Positions 6,354 to 6,739 of a DNA stretch of 6,739 bases are shown here, piece by piece. Location: NCBI GenBank assembly GCA_027482795.1, contig JAIXVS010000276.1:1-6739 (forward strand), read 5' to 3'. The position numbers were made by a program, and so were the translations under genes. The notes beneath the pieces were generated by a model. The model was given only the letters and a program-made list of their open reading frames with translations. It was not told the DNA's origin and searched no databases. The stretch comes from Rhodobacter sp. (GTDB lineage Bacteria > Pseudomonadota > Alphaproteobacteria > Rhodobacterales > Rhodobacteraceae). The first letter of the stretch is position 1, and each line of letters starts with the position of its first letter.

Positions 6354-6637
6354 GGCGCGTCTTCTTCTAATTGGCGCAGCGGCGTGGCCGCCTGCTGCGC
6401 AAGATGTGTTTGTAAACACGTCTAGAAGGTATCAGACCTAAAGCAATTATGCTTTCGGCCATGAGTTTTGCGCGAATGGGGCAATTTGATTGCATCAGGA
6501 TTGGTGGAATAATCCTGCGGGTCTGGGAAATCTGTTTCAAAAAACGGCGCTTTTGACAGCGGTTCGGCATTACACTTAGCAAACCAAATGTGCGGCAGTT
6601 TCGCGCGATTTTTGGCTTTCACAGATGTCATGAAAAA
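6354..6637 (-). promoter_or_regulatory. Non-coding leader region of the RTX gene
   Basis: This is the gap of 284 bp between the tRNA 3' end and the RTX start codon. It carries no recognisable gene. Just before the ATG is a weak purine-rich AGAAGAAG (- strand, 6368-6361), 7 bases from the start. A CATAAT hexamer on the - strand (6451-6446) is a possible -10, but no good -35 sits at the proper distance, so no promoter is claimed. A TTTTT run (- strand, 6637-6633) follows the tRNA CCA directly and may help end the tRNA transcript. The RTX transcript must start in this stretch or read through from the tRNA. Confidence 0.4.
6406..6419. promoter_or_regulatory. Short palindrome upstream of the RTX gene, possible operator
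   Basis: GTGTTT-GT-AAACAC is a perfect inverted repeat with 6-bp arms and a 2-base centre, lying 53-66 bases upstream of the preferred ATG. It could be bound by a dimeric regulator or form a weak hairpin in the leader. No regulator family can be assigned from this alone, and a 14-bp palindrome can occur by chance. Confidence 0.3.
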
Positions 6638-6714
6638 TGGCGGACCCAGAGCGATTCGAACGCCCGACCCTCAGATTCGTAGTCTGATGCTCTATCCAGC
6701 TGAGCTATGGGTCC
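6638..6714 (-). tRNA. tRNA-Arg(ACG)
   Basis: The - strand folds as a complete 77-nt cloverleaf. The acceptor stem is GGACCCA/TGGGTCC and the D arm is GCTC-AGCTGGATA-GAGC. The anticodon stem TCAGA/TCTGA closes a loop CTACGAA with anticodon ACG (read as ICG after deamination, decoding CGU/CGC/CGA). The T arm is GGGCG-TTCGAAT-CGCTC with one G-T wobble. Discriminator G and an encoded CCA complete it. The loop CTACGAA is the one typical of bacterial tRNA-Arg(ACG). Its 3' end faces the RTX gene. Confidence 0.96.
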
Positions 6715-6739
6715 ACTGCGGGGGCGTTTAGCCTTGCGC

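Noticed and set aside
6422..6631. A 69-codon - strand open frame beginning just after the tRNA
   Set aside because: Its start is 7 bases from the tRNA CCA with no ribosome binding site, the translation shows no recognisable motif, and base composition is not typical of a coding frame. I treat the stretch as leader DNA.

Overview
The window looks like chromosomal DNA of an alphaproteobacterium, probably a marine Rhodobacterales-type organism. It is moderately GC-rich, carries a CCA-encoding tRNA-Arg(ACG), and has a very long RTX protein whose spacer modules (core TAQNTGGAG, then FENLIGSDYDD) are of a style common in that group. This taxonomic call is inference from style, not from a marker gene.

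Layout, left to right: (1) the last 18 codons of an unidentified gene on the + strand with a hydrophobic C-terminus; (2) an AT-rich leader carrying two copies of TTTAAATAT; (3) a complete + strand gene (205-1200) for a prokaryotic pentameric ligand-gated ion channel (GLIC/ELIC-like, the bacterial relatives of nicotinic/GABA receptors), with a signal peptide, an extracellular beta domain and four membrane helices; (4) a 17-bp hairpin between two convergent genes; (5) a giant - strand gene (1284-6353) for a 1689-residue RTX calcium-binding protein, apparently a type I secretion substrate and built almost entirely of repeats; (6) a roughly 285-bp non-coding stretch holding its leader and a short palindrome; (7) tRNA-Arg(ACG) on the - strand, upstream of the RTX gene and in the same orientation.

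The channel gene and the RTX gene converge on the shared hairpin and are transcribed independently; nothing in the sequence ties them functionally. No type I secretion genes (ABC transporter, membrane fusion protein), integrase, transposase or CRISPR array is present. I found no convincing undescribed multi-gene system. The most interesting items are the channel's unusual pore and first-helix residues, and the two-tier repeat architecture of the RTX protein, including its aromatic-rich insert and its cysteines.
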